Made by a program: the position numbers and the translations under genes. From the NCBI RefSeq assembly GCF_001039355.2, contig NW_019775583.1:53548-117547 (forward strand): DNA of 64,000 nucleotides. The letters run 5' to 3'. Positions 35,101-47,909 of this stretch are shown piece by piece. The notes beneath the pieces are model-generated. The model was not told the origin of the DNA. It was given only the letters and a program-made list of their open reading frames with translations, and did no database searches. The number at the start of each line of letters is the position of its first letter. The stretch's first letter is position 1. This stretch comes from Lingula anatina. Lineage: Eukaryota; Brachiopoda; Lingulata; Lingulida; Lingulidae.

Positions 35101-36640
35101 ATGTGGAGATTCCAATCATGCCCTTGGGTTTGACCTTTGACCTTTATTTCAAGGTCAAACGGACCAAACATTTCTTAAATTGGGAATTTCTGCAAAAAAA
35201 AGTGCCGATTTTCAGTTAGGGTCATCTTTCATCTTCGTGAGCTTGGGGTCAATCTGTGCATTATCAAGGGAGAAGCAGCCGAAACTGAAAATTCTCACTC
35301 TAATTTTGGAACCGTGAATACTAGAGACATGTTGTTTATTGCATTTTGTAGAGCTTCCAAGTGCAATACTGGGGGTGCTGTCCTTTTTTTTCATACGATT
35401 TACGAGCTGCATTATATATAAAAATACAACGTGGCAGTATTCAGGGGTGAAAATAAAATGTGAAATACTTGAAAATTAGCAGAGCTACTATTGAACCTGA
35501 ATAGGAAGTAGTATGCCGGCAATCTAGCTGTGACCTTGAAATTGACCTTTAACCTATTTTTCACCAATAACAGCACATGCAAATCTTTTGGCTCTTCCAT
35601 CTCCAAAATGGACAGAGGTACGCCCATAGTTACTATAGAACTTGCATAAAAAGTCATGTACTGGTAATCTAACTGACCTTAAAATTGACCTTTTACCTAT
35701 TTTTCACCATGAACTGCACTTAGCAAATTTCCCAGCCTAGCATTTCCAAAACTGGCAATGATAGGCCCATAATTACTATTGAACTTGAATAGGAAGTCAT
35801 ATACTGGCAATCCAACTGTGACCTTTGAATTGACATTTGGCCAATTTTTCACCATAAACTGCACTTTGCAAATCTTTTCGGCCCTTTCATCTCCAAAACT
35901 GGCAGAGATACGCACATAGTTACTATTGAACTTGAATAGGAAGCTATACACTGGTAAATTGACCTATGCTCTACTTTTCATAATGAACTGCATTTTGCAA
36001 ATTTTCCTAGCCCTATATCTCCAAAACTTGCGGGGATGCACCCATAGTTGCTGTGAACTACAATGGGAAGTCATACACCGGCAATCTAATGGTGACCTTG
36101 AAATTGACCTTGGGCCCATTTTTCACCATGAACTGCAATTCGCAAAGTTCCCAGCCCTTGTATTTCCATAACTGCCAGAGATGGGCCCATAAATTCTCTT
36201 TTTTTTATTTGAATAGGAAGTCATATACTGGCAATACTGTGACCTTGAAATTGAGCTTTGACCAATATATATATATATTTTACCATAAACTGCAATTTGC
36301 AAATATTTCGACCCTTTTAGCTCCAAAACTGGCAGAGATGCGCCCATAGTTACTGCTTAACTTGAATACGAAGTCATGCACTGGCGAATTGACCTTTGAC
36401 CCACATTTTCATGATGAACTGCATTTTGCAAATGTTCCAATCCTTGTGTTACAAAAACTGGCAGAGATACGTCCAAAGTTACTATTGAACTTGAATAGAA
36501 AGTCATATACTGGGAATCTTGCAATGACCTTGAATTTGACCTATGACCTACTTTTCACCACGAACCACACTTTGCAACTTTCCAAACTCTCATTAAACAG
36601 ATTGAATCTCGGCTCCGAGGTTTGATTGCTAGACCCCTGT
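35100..36640. repeat. Tandem array of about 142-bp units with TGACCT half sites
   Basis: At least eight units can be aligned on the word GGAAGTCATATACTGG and its variants near 35503, 35650, 35791, 35938, 36065, 36216, 36369 and 36498 (spacing 127-153). Most units carry TGACCTTGA followed by TTGACCT and a TTTTCACC-TGAACTGCA-TTTGCAAAT block. A leading partial unit (35130-35160) has TTTGACCTTTGACCTTT followed by TTCAAGGTCA. The repeat words are diverged, so the array is old. Confidence 0.82.
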
Positions 36641-36659
36641 AGCGACGGCGCGTGTGGTG

Positions 36660-37488
36660 GCGTGTTTTCATAAAAATACGGACTTTAGGCATGACTTGGG
36701 ATTGGGTGTCTTTTTTTTTTCATATTACACGCTTGCTTAGATGTTGTTCAATACAATAACAGTATATCAATGCAGTGACTGTACTTAGTAAATTAGCAAT
36801 ATTATACCAGCTCTTAAGTTTCACCCTTCTTATTTCTTGAAATAAAAGGGATAATATCTTCATATGAGATCTATATTTTACAAAAAAAAAAAAAAATTGG
36901 GAACAACTAATAGATATATAATATATTCTGTTGTATCAACAGAGACGGCAGTTATAGTTATTATTCTGATATCTGAGCTTGTCTTAAGACCACGTGACCT
37001 CCATTGATGGCTGTACTCTCTTATGATCTTAACTGATTATAACAAAATAACAAACTTTTAAGAAAAAAAAAAACAGGGACTAACTTTGAATGTAAAAACA
37101 GATTCATTATCCATTGGTTAGTATGGGGAAATTGTTTACTCCAGGAAATTTCATTTTTTGGCCAAAACGAAGAGTTATTATCCCTTTAATTTAAAAATTG
37201 CAAGTGAAATATTGAAGTATATTTAACGGTATTGTCAGCCTTCTCTCAAAACTTAGTAGTTAATAAATAAATCCTTAGTGTCCAATGATTAAATTAATTA
37301 ATATTTACACATATGCGATTTAAAGGGTGACGTCATAATTGCGATTTTGGGGTGAAACCTGAAAAATCGGTTTCTCAAATTTTTCCTTTAGCTGTGAACC
37401 CATGATCATATTTTTATCGCCGATTTAATGACACCAAATAGTACTCCAAAACCCTGCCACCGATTTTTCTTTATAGTCTTAGTTCAGA
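36660..37488. other. Non-coding, AT-rich
   Basis: No coding signal found between the tandem array and the start of the duplicated lipocalin block. Confidence 0.6.
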
Positions 37489-38094
37489 CTTTATGGTTGA
37501 TAAATTAAAATAATGCCTTTTGTTTAATGAAAATCTGTAATTAGGGATTGGGATTGTAGCGTATACACTAGTGATCAACTCTGCCAATTTTCGTGATAAA
37601 ATCTTGTTCAGGGATGAAGTTACGCCAATACCGATTGCTATCTTACTTCAAAATAGAAAGGTGTTAAATTGACAATTAAAGCTTCGAGTTGCCTATGCTA
37701 ATACATTGCAAAAATAAATAAAAACGCCGATTTTTTATATTTTCTAGTTTTTTTATTGTTTTGAATCAGCACAAAGACAGGTGCATTATTTAATAATTTG
37801 CTGCAGGAAAAATCTAATTTTCGGTATATCGATGGTAATAAAGGGTCACAATATCCTTAAGCTCGTATTTTTCACGCGAGTAACACAGCTGAAATGTGCA
37901 CTAATCACATTATGTGTTCCACTTCCCCTACCTTAATGTTCCTTGCTAAACCCATTCGGGGCTCTAAATTGTTTTCGACAACTGTCAAAGCAGAATGGAG
38001 AAAGATTAACATAGATTCAGTCTAACAAGAAAGTAACGCGTGATTTTATTGTCTCAGAAGTGCTTTTTTATGACTAATACTATACAAATCTCTA

Positions 38095-38099
<5 letters not shown>

Positions 38100-38131
<32 letters not shown>
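38100..38131. repeat. Poly(T) tract
   Basis: About 32 T here but only about 9 in the second copy (near 41770), a length difference between the copies. Confidence 0.88.
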
Positions 38132-38133
<2 letters not shown>

Positions 38134-38546
38134 AAGTTGTAACCGCGATAATTTACATAATATGACTTCACATATGCCGAACTGCAGCAAACTGTCAATA
38201 TAATTATAACTCACAAACTCTTTTTTGTGCACTTATTTATTTATCTATATCTAACATATGTGGGCTTACATGACAAATGTACAGTGGTAAATCTCAGAAA
38301 GGTCGACTGGCTTAATCGTTCTAAAATCCTCCAGTGTCTTATAGAACAAAAAAAATAATAATAAAAAAAAAAGAAAAAAAAAAAGAATGTACCTAGCAAG
38401 TTAATAGCCAAGAGCCTAAATGAAAATATCTTGTGACATAATTATTTTTTTCTGTGGCCCTGGTAGGGGTAAAATAGGTGAGTGTCTGCTAAGATTTAAC
38501 TGTGCATGCGTGTTGGGACATTAATAATACGATGTACGTGCCTTAG

Positions 38547-38775
38547 GGTGCTTTCCCAGAGATTTAGATCGATCTAAAGATTAAGTTTTAGATCGACCTA
38601 ACTCCCTGGGGGTTAAGGCTAAATTGCAGTCAGCCGAGCGGACATCATAGTTAATCACCCCCTTAGAGCTTTTAGTAGGCGGGACAGACGCTTAAGCCGG
38701 CCAAGCTGACAGTAATCTAGTGAGACTCCCCACAGGGATAGATCGATCTAAAAATCTATGGAAATGGGGTGTTAG
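38547..38775. mobile_element. GATCGATC-family MITE, insertion seen against an empty allele
   Basis: Relative to the other copy (junction at 42174-42177) this copy has 229 extra bases. TTAG stands at both borders (38543-38546 and 38772-38775) and once at the empty site. The ends GGTGCTTTCCCAGAGATT and AATCTATGGAAATGGGGTG are imperfect inverted repeats. The orientation is opposite to the copy at 9394. Confidence 0.85.
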
Positions 38776-39111
38776 AGACCAAAAATGTGCAGACCACATG
38801 TTAGTAATTCTTGGTGTACATAGCCTGCCGTATAAAATATTTTATAATGAATACACATGCATTATATTGAATACCCCTTATGCCCATTCCGTAGCAACTT
38901 CTCAAAAGAATACGTGAGCATTTTTTCGTGGTTGTTAGGGGCTTAAAACTTTCTTTCTCTCCGCTTTTGGTTTAAAAATTTGTTTGATTTCTTCGTGTTT
39001 ATTGTGAACTGCTGGGGTATTATAATTCAATTTTGGACGATTTTTTTTCTAAGAATAACAGTTGACTTTGGTACAAACACAACGTGGTATCAAACCATAC
39101 ACGAAATGAAA

Positions 39112-39118
39112 TATAAGG
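39112..39118 (+). promoter_or_regulatory. Candidate TATA box of the plus-strand lipocalin gene
   Basis: TATAAGG about 125 bases before ATG 39238, kept in the second copy at 42515-42521. A start about 30 bases downstream would give a 5' UTR of roughly 95 bases. Confidence 0.35.
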
Positions 39119-39237
39119 CAGTCAGACAGACACAAAGGTTTTCATCGGCTCTCCCTAAATACATTATCAGCAGACCATAGCGCATAAACTCAAAATTAAG
39201 AACATCACTGACTTTAAGGAAAGTCAGGACAGTTAGT

Positions 39238-40916
39238 ATGGCTGCCTTAGTACTAGTAATTTTCTTTGCTATGACAGTCTCCGTCGTAGACGGGATAGTT
39301 GGATACCCAAAATCAGACCAACCGGGGGAGTTCATCCCAGGTACGACCGCCTTAATTTGGAGGTGGGACAGGCGACGAGGATGGTACTGGTATCCCACAA
39401 TGCCTATATCATCAAACCTGAATGAAACCAAGGTAGGTAAATGCCGTTAAAGATGTTCATACATGTAAATACCTAGAGCACTTTATACGCTAAAATGCCT
39501 TTTTTAAGATATAGATCTGCGCGTTGCAAAAAAAAAAGAAAAAAATGCTATGATTATATGTTTTATCATTTATCAACTTGGTTGCCGAAAATGTCATTTG
39601 AAGTCAGCACGATTGTGCTTGGAGAGACAACGTTGCACATGGTTGATTCTTAATTCTTTTCACAAGGTTATTTCTCCTAACGCCTTCTAGACCATTAGAG
39701 TGAGGTAATTGAGACTTTGTCGATGGAGAAACTCGTCAACACAGAGGGTACATGGGCACTTCAGACTTAAGATCACCTTAGGTTTGAGGTGTCTCTAGGG
39801 GCAGATGATTCTAAGACAACAACCCTGAAAAATGCAAAAGGGATTAACTGAATTTTATAATACTAACATGCTTGAAGTATAAGGAAAAGCTTAACAGCTT
39901 GTTGTTGTCGTCTTTGTAGGTATCTGGAAAATGGTATCAAATCATGTCAAAGGAGATGCCACCTTTCTCTAATGATTCCTTTCTGGACGACTTTGTGCTG
40001 AATATACAGAAGAAAGCTGGCGGAGGTTTGTCCATCGATATGCAAGGAAGACGGTAAGTTTGACAATTTAAAGACTATTATTAAATATGTGGAATATAAA
40101 ATGCTATATATGGGATAGAGTAGAAATAAGAATTACTGTAAGTTTCCTCATAACAAAATGATCATATTTAGCGTTGAAAATAAACATACATTTTCATGGG
40201 CAGTGTTCTGGTAATTTTATACGTCACGTTCTTTTTTCATTCACGCCTTCCCTTTTTATAACACACTGAATGAAAAATACATTTTATTGTTTGGCAAACA
40301 TAGTGATGCATCATCCGGCATTAAAGTGGTGCACGTTCGAAAAGACTGAATTAACATGTATCTAATGCAGTCATTTAAGTGCATATTTAAGTATTTAATG
40401 TCTCTCTTTAATACTGTAGAAGACGAGGCGATAACCAAAGATGTTTGAAAACTGGCCGTTTACACTTGGTCCCCACTCAAATGAACGGGAGGTATACAAT
40501 GGATATAGGCAAGTCCCCTTTCACTGAGTTCTCTAATCATACTCAATACTGTTTCAACTTGACTTGCACTTCCGTAAAGATTGATATAACGGCCATTTTT
40601 ATTATAAAAAAGATGAAAAAAATCTTATATTTCCTAGGTCCTGCAAACGACATCCTGGAAAACCACTTCACCACTGCTTTCGACAAGTCAGAGGTCAATG
40701 AGTACATTATAGCCGACACCGATTACGCCCACTTTTTGGTTACCAAATACTGCCTTGGGAAGAGGAAAGACGGGACGTGTTCCAAATTGGAGGGTGTGGC
40801 AATATCCAGTCGGAATCCTGTATTGGAGGCTGTCCACCTGTACAATGCCATGCAGGTGGTTGCCAAGGTGCTGTGTAGAAGTCTTGTGGGGTTTCTGAAT
40901 CACGAGCAGTCAAATG
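39238..40916 (+). CDS. Secreted lipocalin, copy A (3' exon missing at the assembly break)
   Basis: Exons: 39238-39432, 39920-40053, 40420-40508, 40638-40916. The signal peptide (MAALVLVIFFAMTVSVVDG) is followed by an extension of about 45 residues rich in Trp, Gly and Pro (IWRWDRRRGWYWYP). The lipocalin fold starts in exon 2 with VSGKWYQI, the G-x-W signature of strand A. Exon 4 has EYIIADTDYAHFLVTKYCLG and the late-barrel SSRNPVLEAV region. Cys residues in QRCL, YCLG, GTC and VLCR match the disulfide pattern of the ApoD/crustacyanin type. Lipocalins bind small hydrophobic ligands outside cells. Exon 3 ends at a GC donor (ATAG|GCAAGT); copy B has GT there. The last exon is lost at the N; reading through gives a short GMDIT end. 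Confidence 0.85.
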
Positions 40917-42640
40917 GTATGGACATTACTTGAAGTTTTTTAGCACTCATTCGTTGTTATTTGAGCCTGTTTTGGTTTACAATCCAAGCATATGTGTTCA
41001 TTATCAAATACAAGTTATGTTTTTTTGGTTTATTACCTATAACACGTTTTTATGACAGGGTTCAGGATCTAATAATCATAGACTTCTTTATTTTTTAATT
41101 GAACTTAAAATTATACATGTATTATCACCCAAGTATATAAACTAGTGTAATGTTATANCTTTATGGTTGATAAATTAAAATAATGCCTTTTGTTTAATGA
41201 AAATCTGTAATTAGGGATTGGGATTGTAGCGTATACACTAGTGGTCAACTCTGCCAATTTTCGTGATAAAATCTTGTTCAGGGATGAAGTTACGCCAATA
41301 CCGATTGCTATCTTACTTCAAAATAGAAAGGTGTTAAATTGACAATTAAAGCTTCGAGTTGCCTATGCTAATACATTGCAAAAATAAATAAAAACGCCGA
41401 TTTTTTAAATTTCTAGTTTTTTTATTGTTTTGAATCAGCACAAAGACAGGTGCATTATTTAATAATTTGCTGCAGGAAAAATCTAATTTTCGGTATATCG
41501 ATGATAATAAAGGGTCACAATATCCTTAAGCTCGTATTTTTCACGCGAGTAACACAGCTGAAATGTGCACTAATCACATTATGTGTTCCACTTCCCCTTC
41601 CTTAATGTTCCTTGCTAAACCCATTCGGGGCTCTAAATTGTTTTCGACAACTGTCAAAGCAGAATGGAGAAAGATTAACATAGATTCCGTCTAACAAGAA
41701 AGTAACGCGTGATTTTATTGTCTCAGAAGTGCTTTTTTATGACTAATATTATACAAATCTCTAAGAGTTTTTTTTTGCTAAGTTGTAACCGCGATAATTT
41801 ACATAATATGACTTCACATATGCCGAACTGCAGCAAACTGTCAATATAATTATAACTCACAAACTCTTTTTTGTGCACTTATTTATTTATCTATATCTAA
41901 CATATGTGGGCTTACATGACAAATGTACAGTGGTAAATCTCAGAAAGGTCGACTGGCTTAATCGTTCTAAAATCCTCCAGTGTCTTATAGAACAAAAAAA
42001 AAAAAAAAAAAAAAAAAAATGTACCTAGCAAGTTAATAACCAAGAGTCTAAATGAAAATATCTTGTGACATAATTATTTTTTCTGTGGCCCTGGTAGGGG
42101 TAAAATAGGTGAGTGTCTGCTAAGATTTAACTGTGCATGCGTGTTGGGATATTAATAATACGATGTACGTGCCTTAGAGACCAAAAAATGTGCAGACCAC
42201 ATGTTAGTAATTCTTGGTGTACATAGCCTGCCGTATAAAATATTTTATAATGAATACACATGCATTATATTGAATACCCCTTATGCCCATTCCGTAGCAA
42301 CTTCTCAAAAGAAAACGTGAGCATTTTTTCGTGGTTGTTAGGGGCTTAAAACTTTCTTTCTCTCCGCTTTTGGTTTAAAATTTGTTTGATTTCTTCGTGT
42401 TTATTGTGAACTGCTGGGGTATTATAATTCCATTTTGGACGATTTTATTTTCTAAGAATAACAGTTGACTTTGGTACAAACACAACGTGGTATCAAACCA
42501 TACACGAAATGAAATATAAGGCAGTCAGACAGACACAAAGGTTTTCATCGGCTCTCCCTAAATACATTATCAGCAGACCATAGCGCATAAACTCAAAATT
42601 AAGAACATCACTGACTTTAAGGAAAGTCAGGACAGTTAGT

Positions 42641-44690
42641 ATGGCTGCCTTAGTACTAGTAATTTTCTTTGCTATGACAGTCTCCGTCGTAGACGGGATA
42701 GTTGGATACCCAAAATCAGATCAACCGGGGGAGTTCATCCCAGGTACGACCGCCTTAATTTGGAGGTGGGACAGGCGCCGAGGATGGTACTGGTATCCCA
42801 CAATGCCTATATCATCAAACCTGAATGAAACCAAGGTAGGTAAATGCCGTTAAAGATGTTCATACATGTAAATACCTAGAGCACTTTATACGCTAAAATG
42901 CCTTTTTTAAGATATAGATCTGCGCGTTGCAAAAAAAAAAAAAAAAGAAAAAAATGCTATGATTATATGTTTTATCATTTATCAACTTGGTTGCCGAAAA
43001 TGTCATTTGAAGTCAGCACGATTGTGCTTGGAGAGACAACGTTGCACATGGTTGATTCTTAATTCTTTTCACAAGGTTATTTCTCCTAACGCCTTCTAGA
43101 CCATTAGAGTGAGGTAATTCAGACTTTGTCGATGGAGAAACTCGTCAACACAGAGGGTACATGGGCACTTCAGACTTAAGATCACCTTAGGTTTGAGGTG
43201 TCTCTAGGGGCAGATGATTCTAAGACAACAACCCTGAAAAATGCAAAAGGGATTAACTGAATTTTATAATACTAACATGCTTGAAGTATAAGGAAAAGCT
43301 TAACAGCTTGTTGTTGTCGTCTTTGTAGGTATCTGGAAAATGGTATCAAATCATGTCAAAGGAGATGCCACCTTTCTCTAATGATTCCTTTCTGGACGAC
43401 TTTGTGCTGAATATACAGAAGAAAGCTGGCGGAGGTGTGTCCATCGATATGCAAGGAAGACGGTTAGTTTGACAATTTAAAAACTATTATTAAATATGTG
43501 GAATAAAAAATGCTATATATGGGATAGAGTAGAAAGGGGAATTACTGTAAGTTTCCGCATAACAAAATGATCATATTTAGCGTTGAAAATAAACATACAC
43601 TTTCATGGGCAGTGTTCTGGTCATTTTTATATGACACGTTCCATTCTTTTTGTTCAAACCCTTTTTTTAACACGTGGATGAAAAAATACATTTCATCTTT
43701 TAAACATAGTGATGTATTATTTGACATTAAAGTGGTGCCCGTTCCGTTCCTAAGGACATAATTAACATGTGTTTCAAACAGTCATTAAATTGCACATTTA
43801 AGTATTCAATGTCTCTTTATTACTGTAGAAAACGAGGCGATAACCAAAAATGTTTGGAAACTGGCCGTTTACACTTGGTCCCCACTCAAATGAACGGGAG
43901 GTATACAATGGATATAGGTAGGTTCCCTTATTTCGCTGAGTTTTCTAATTATACTTAATACTGTTTCAACTTGACTTGCATTTCCGTAAAGATTGATATA
44001 ACGGCCATTTTTATTATAAAAAAGATGAAAAAAGTCTTATATTTCCTAGGTCCTGCAGACGACATCCTGGAAAACCACTTCACCACTGCTTTCGACAAGT
44101 CAGAGGTCAATGAGTACATTATAGCCGACACCGATTACGCCCACTTTTTGGTTACCAAATACTGCCTTGGGAAGAGGAAAGACGGGACGTGTTCCAAATT
44201 GGAGGGTGTGGCAATATCCAGTCGGAATCCTGCATTGGAGGCCATCCACCTGTACAATGCGATGCAAGTGGTAGCCAAGGTGCTGTGCAGAAGTCTTGTG
44301 GGGTTCCTGAATCACGAGCAGTCTAATGGTATGGACATTACTTGATGTTTTATTGGCACTCATTCATTAATATTTGGACCTAATATGTTTTACAATCCAA
44401 GCATATGCGTTCATTTACAAATGCAAATTATGTTGTTTTTTTACGTTTATTACCTATAACACGTTTTAACGAAATGGATCAGCATCTGATAATCATAGAC
44501 TGCTTTTTTTTTAAATTGAACTTAAAATTATATTATTACCCAAGTATATAAACTAGTGTAATGTTCTATATATTATTAAGTCAAGAGAATTCAAGTTTTT
44601 AATGAATTAAGTTATAACCCGAAACAAGCATGGCAAAAAGTCCAGTAATTTTTTTTCAAATGATTCGTTTTGGTTGCAGCCTGTTTGTGA
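42641..44690 (+). CDS. Secreted lipocalin, copy B (complete, 235 residues)
   Basis: Exons: 42641-42835, 43329-43462, 43829-43917, 44050-44328, 44680-44690; 708 nt with matching phases. The last exon adds only Ala-Cys-Leu and the stop, supplying the final Cys. It differs from copy A at seven residues (Leu to Val in exon 2; Arg to Lys twice and Lys to Glu in exon 3; Asn to Asp, Val to Ala and Val to Ile in exon 4) and at about ten silent sites. This is the model to use for the locus. AATAAA at 44977-44982 is a likely polyadenylation signal. It is convergent with the minus-strand lipocalin. Ligand unknown. Confidence 0.88.
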
Positions 44691-46413
44691 AGGACACTAT
44701 ACGCATGCACGCATTGTGAACCGGAGACCAAAAGTTGATTTGACTTGGGCTAGGAAATCAACAAGAACGAACACGTGGACAGCTAGGGCTACCTAGACCG
44801 AGACCGAGAGCATCTGTACACTGAATAATAACGATACCATTTATACTGTAATGCTATATAATTATTTGAACGACCTTGAAGAACAGTCCACTTTTTGTGT
44901 AGAAAGAGGCGTTTTTTTCTCTTTGGTCTTCCTCTCTACCACTGTACATGTATCTATACGATATACCCAATTTTTGAATAAAAACGTGTTTTATGAAATT
45001 GTGGATGACTATATTTATTGTCTGTATAACTGCTGCATTTCGCAATAAACGGCGAATTCACTATAGGCAGTGCTCTCTTAATATGACTATGACACAGCAT
45101 CGTTCTGTCGGGAAAGTATCCATTTGGCAATGTTTCCAGTTTAAAAAAATTCCCAGATATGTAAATTAATTTTAATGGAGTCTCTTGCTTGTGCACTCGA
45201 CTCGTTTTATGGCCCTACATGTAATTACATAACGCAGGCTTATGTGTGCAATTTGAGTAATTACGATTTGTATGCACCGAGCGAAAATGCAGCACTGGGT
45301 CCCTCTTTGATAAGAAATTGGGATATAAGCTTTGGGATTATGATCTAGGGACAGGAAGGGTTATACAGCGTGATCTTAGTGCGGGAAAAAGTACACACGC
45401 TGGACAATAGAAGTGTCACCCCCTGAACCAGAGTTGGTCTTTTTGTGAAGTTTGATGTTAATAAATTGATACCAGGAGCATATCATTCCACAGCCATTTA
45501 TCTCCCCCAAAGTATTGGTTCAGTAGGGGTGACACTTCTATCCTCCAGTGTGTGTATATTGATTTTTTTTATTCGGGGGAATATTTCTTGGTTCCATGAA
45601 AATTCAGTTTTGATATGATGGCAGTTTCATATGCTTGTTAGGATTTTTCTAATATATGCTTTTTGCCACAATAATCTTACAAATATCTTGACTATTTTCT
45701 TATCCCTAAGAAGGATTAGTAAAATTAGAAAATTGCAATAAGATGTGTTTATTACAAAGCTGAAAGGGTCTTCCAAATAAATCATCAAACTTGGCATTGG
45801 TCTCCCAGTGGATTTGGTTTATTAAAGAAATTACATACATTGCCGCACATAAAACAGAAATTGAAAAGATGTAGAAAAAGACCATCTGATGTAGAAAAAG
45901 ACTAACTGATCTACACAAAATAAGTTACGTACATTTGGTTTTGCCTCTCTTTAGAGTCACAATGGAAAGTAATATGCAACCGGCTTTGAGGCTCAATGCA
46001 GGTTATTTCTTGGTACCCTGTTCTCTGAGGTGGCACGCTGAAATAGGATAAAAACAAACATTTAGTGAAGATCATATACATATCAAATGAAAAGCAAGTG
46101 CAACTGCGAGTCAAACTGAAAGGAACGTAGTCTGCTTACAAATAAGCTATTAAAAACTATCAATGAAGTGTCAATACATGTACGAGTACCCAGAGTAAAC
46201 ATTTTGTTTGATTACTTCCTAGGGGAAGGCGAGTATGGCTTACATTCCTAAGATTCATCATATAATTGTGTACCATTTCATAAAAACATAATAAGATCAT
46301 TCCATTTAATATTTGTAGCTATTAACATTTATTAAAACTTTTCCCTATGTCCATCCTATGATCATAGCAATTATTACCCTGACTTTCAATGTTCATGAAC
46401 CCTTATGGCGGGA
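44567..46413. repeat. Left copy of the 3' convergent region, ending at N 46414
   Basis: It matches 46415 to about 48520 with SNPs and indels. It holds the last exon of the plus lipocalin (44680-44690) and the last exon of the minus lipocalin (46003-46037). The left copy ends at the N just where the right copy continues into the minus gene's exon 4. Confidence 0.88.
45392..45556. mobile_element. TA-flanked MITE, internally deleted copy
   Basis: The ends TACACACGCTGGACAATAG and ATCCTCCAGTGTGTGTA are inverted repeats. The right half matches the 7643 element in reverse orientation. It lacks about 77 internal bases present in the copy at 47226. Confidence 0.75.
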
Positions 46414-47225
46414 NATATTTGCTCTTATATATCATTAAGCTATATCAAGAGAATTCGTGTTTTAATGTTATAATCCGAAACAAGCATGGCAAAAAGTCTA
46501 GTACTTTATTTTCAAATTATTCGTTTTGGTTGCAGCCTGTTTGTGAAGGACACGCATTGTGAACCGGAGACCAAAACTTGATTTGACTTAGGCTAGGGAA
46601 TCAACACAAACGAACACGTGGACAGCAAGGGCTACCGAGACCGAGAGCATCTGTACACTGAACAATAAAGATATCATTTATACTGTAATGCTATATAATC
46701 ATTTGAACGACCTTGAAGAACAGTCCACTTTCTGTGTAGAAAGAGACGTTTTTCTCTTTGGTCTTCCTCTCTTCCATTGTACATGTATCTCTACTATATA
46801 CCCAATTTTTGAATAAAAACGTGTTTTATGAAATTGCGGATGACTATTTTTTTGTCTGTTTCACTGCTGCATTACGCAATAAACGGCGAATTCACCACAG
46901 GCAGTGCTCTCTTCATATGACTATGACACAGCATCGTTCTGTCGGCAAAGTATCCATTTGGCAATGTTTCCAGTTTAAAAAAATTCCCAGATATGTAAAT
47001 TAATTTTAATGGAGTCTCTTGCTTGTGCACTCGACTCGTTTTATGGCCCTCCATGTAATTACATAACGCAGGCTTATGTGTGCAATTTGAGTAATTACGA
47101 TTTGTATGCACCGAGCGAAAATGCAGCACTGGGTCCCTCTTTGATAAGAAATTAGGATATAAGCTTTGGGATTATGATCTAGGGACAGGAAGGGTTATAC
47201 AGCGTGATCTTAGTGCGGGAAAAAG

Positions 47226-47467
47226 TACACACGCTGGACAATAGAAGTGACACCCCCTGAACCAGAGTAATCAAAGTTATAATGCCTGATCTACTTATAA
47301 TGTGACTAATGAGTATAACACCGCTGTGCCATGGAATTGTGTTGTTGGTCTTTTTGTGAAGTTTGATGTTAATAAAATGATGCCAGGAGCATATCATTCC
47401 ACAGCCATTTATCTCCCCCAAAGTATTGGTTCAGTAGGGGTGACAGTTCTATCCTCCAGTGTGTGTA
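47226..47467. mobile_element. TA-flanked MITE, full-length copy
   Basis: Same ends and position as 45392-45556, in the second copy of the region, with the complete centre. It lies between the convergent lipocalin genes. Confidence 0.78.
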
Positions 47468-47909
47468 TATTGATTTTTTTTATTCGGGGGAATATTTCTT
47501 GGTTCCATGAAAATTCAGTTTTGATATGATGGCAGTTTCATATGCTTGTTAGGATTTTTCTAATATATGCTTTTTGCCACAATAATCTTACAAATATCTT
47601 GCCTATTTTCTTATCCCTAAGAAGGATTAGTAAAATTAAAAAATTGCAATAAGATGTGTTTATTACAAAGCTGAAAGAGTCTTCCAAATAAATCATCAAA
47701 CTTGGCATTGGTCTCCCAGTGGATTTGGTTTATTAAAGAAATTACATACATTGCCGCACATAAAACAGAAATTGAAAAGATGTAGAAAAAGACCAACTGA
47801 TGTAGAAAAAGACTAACTGATCTCCACAAAATAAGTTACGTACATTTGGTTTTGCCTCTCTTTAGAGTCACAATGGAAAGTAATATGCGGCTTTGAGGCT
47901 CAATGCAGG

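Larger units (their letters stand above)
37489..41157. repeat. Left copy of the lipocalin block, ending at N 41158
   Basis: Aligned in order with 41159 to about 44567. The copies differ by SNPs, homopolymer lengths, a diverged patch around 40210-40440 and a 229-bp MITE present only here. The left copy stops exactly at the N, before the last lipocalin exon. Confidence 0.9.

Noticed and set aside
35700-36625. Several overlapping frames of 74-98 residues
   Set aside because: They arise from the tandem repeat units and occur on both strands.
35100-36640. CRISPR-like array
   Set aside because: Units are long, diverged and without unique spacers, and the genome is eukaryotic.
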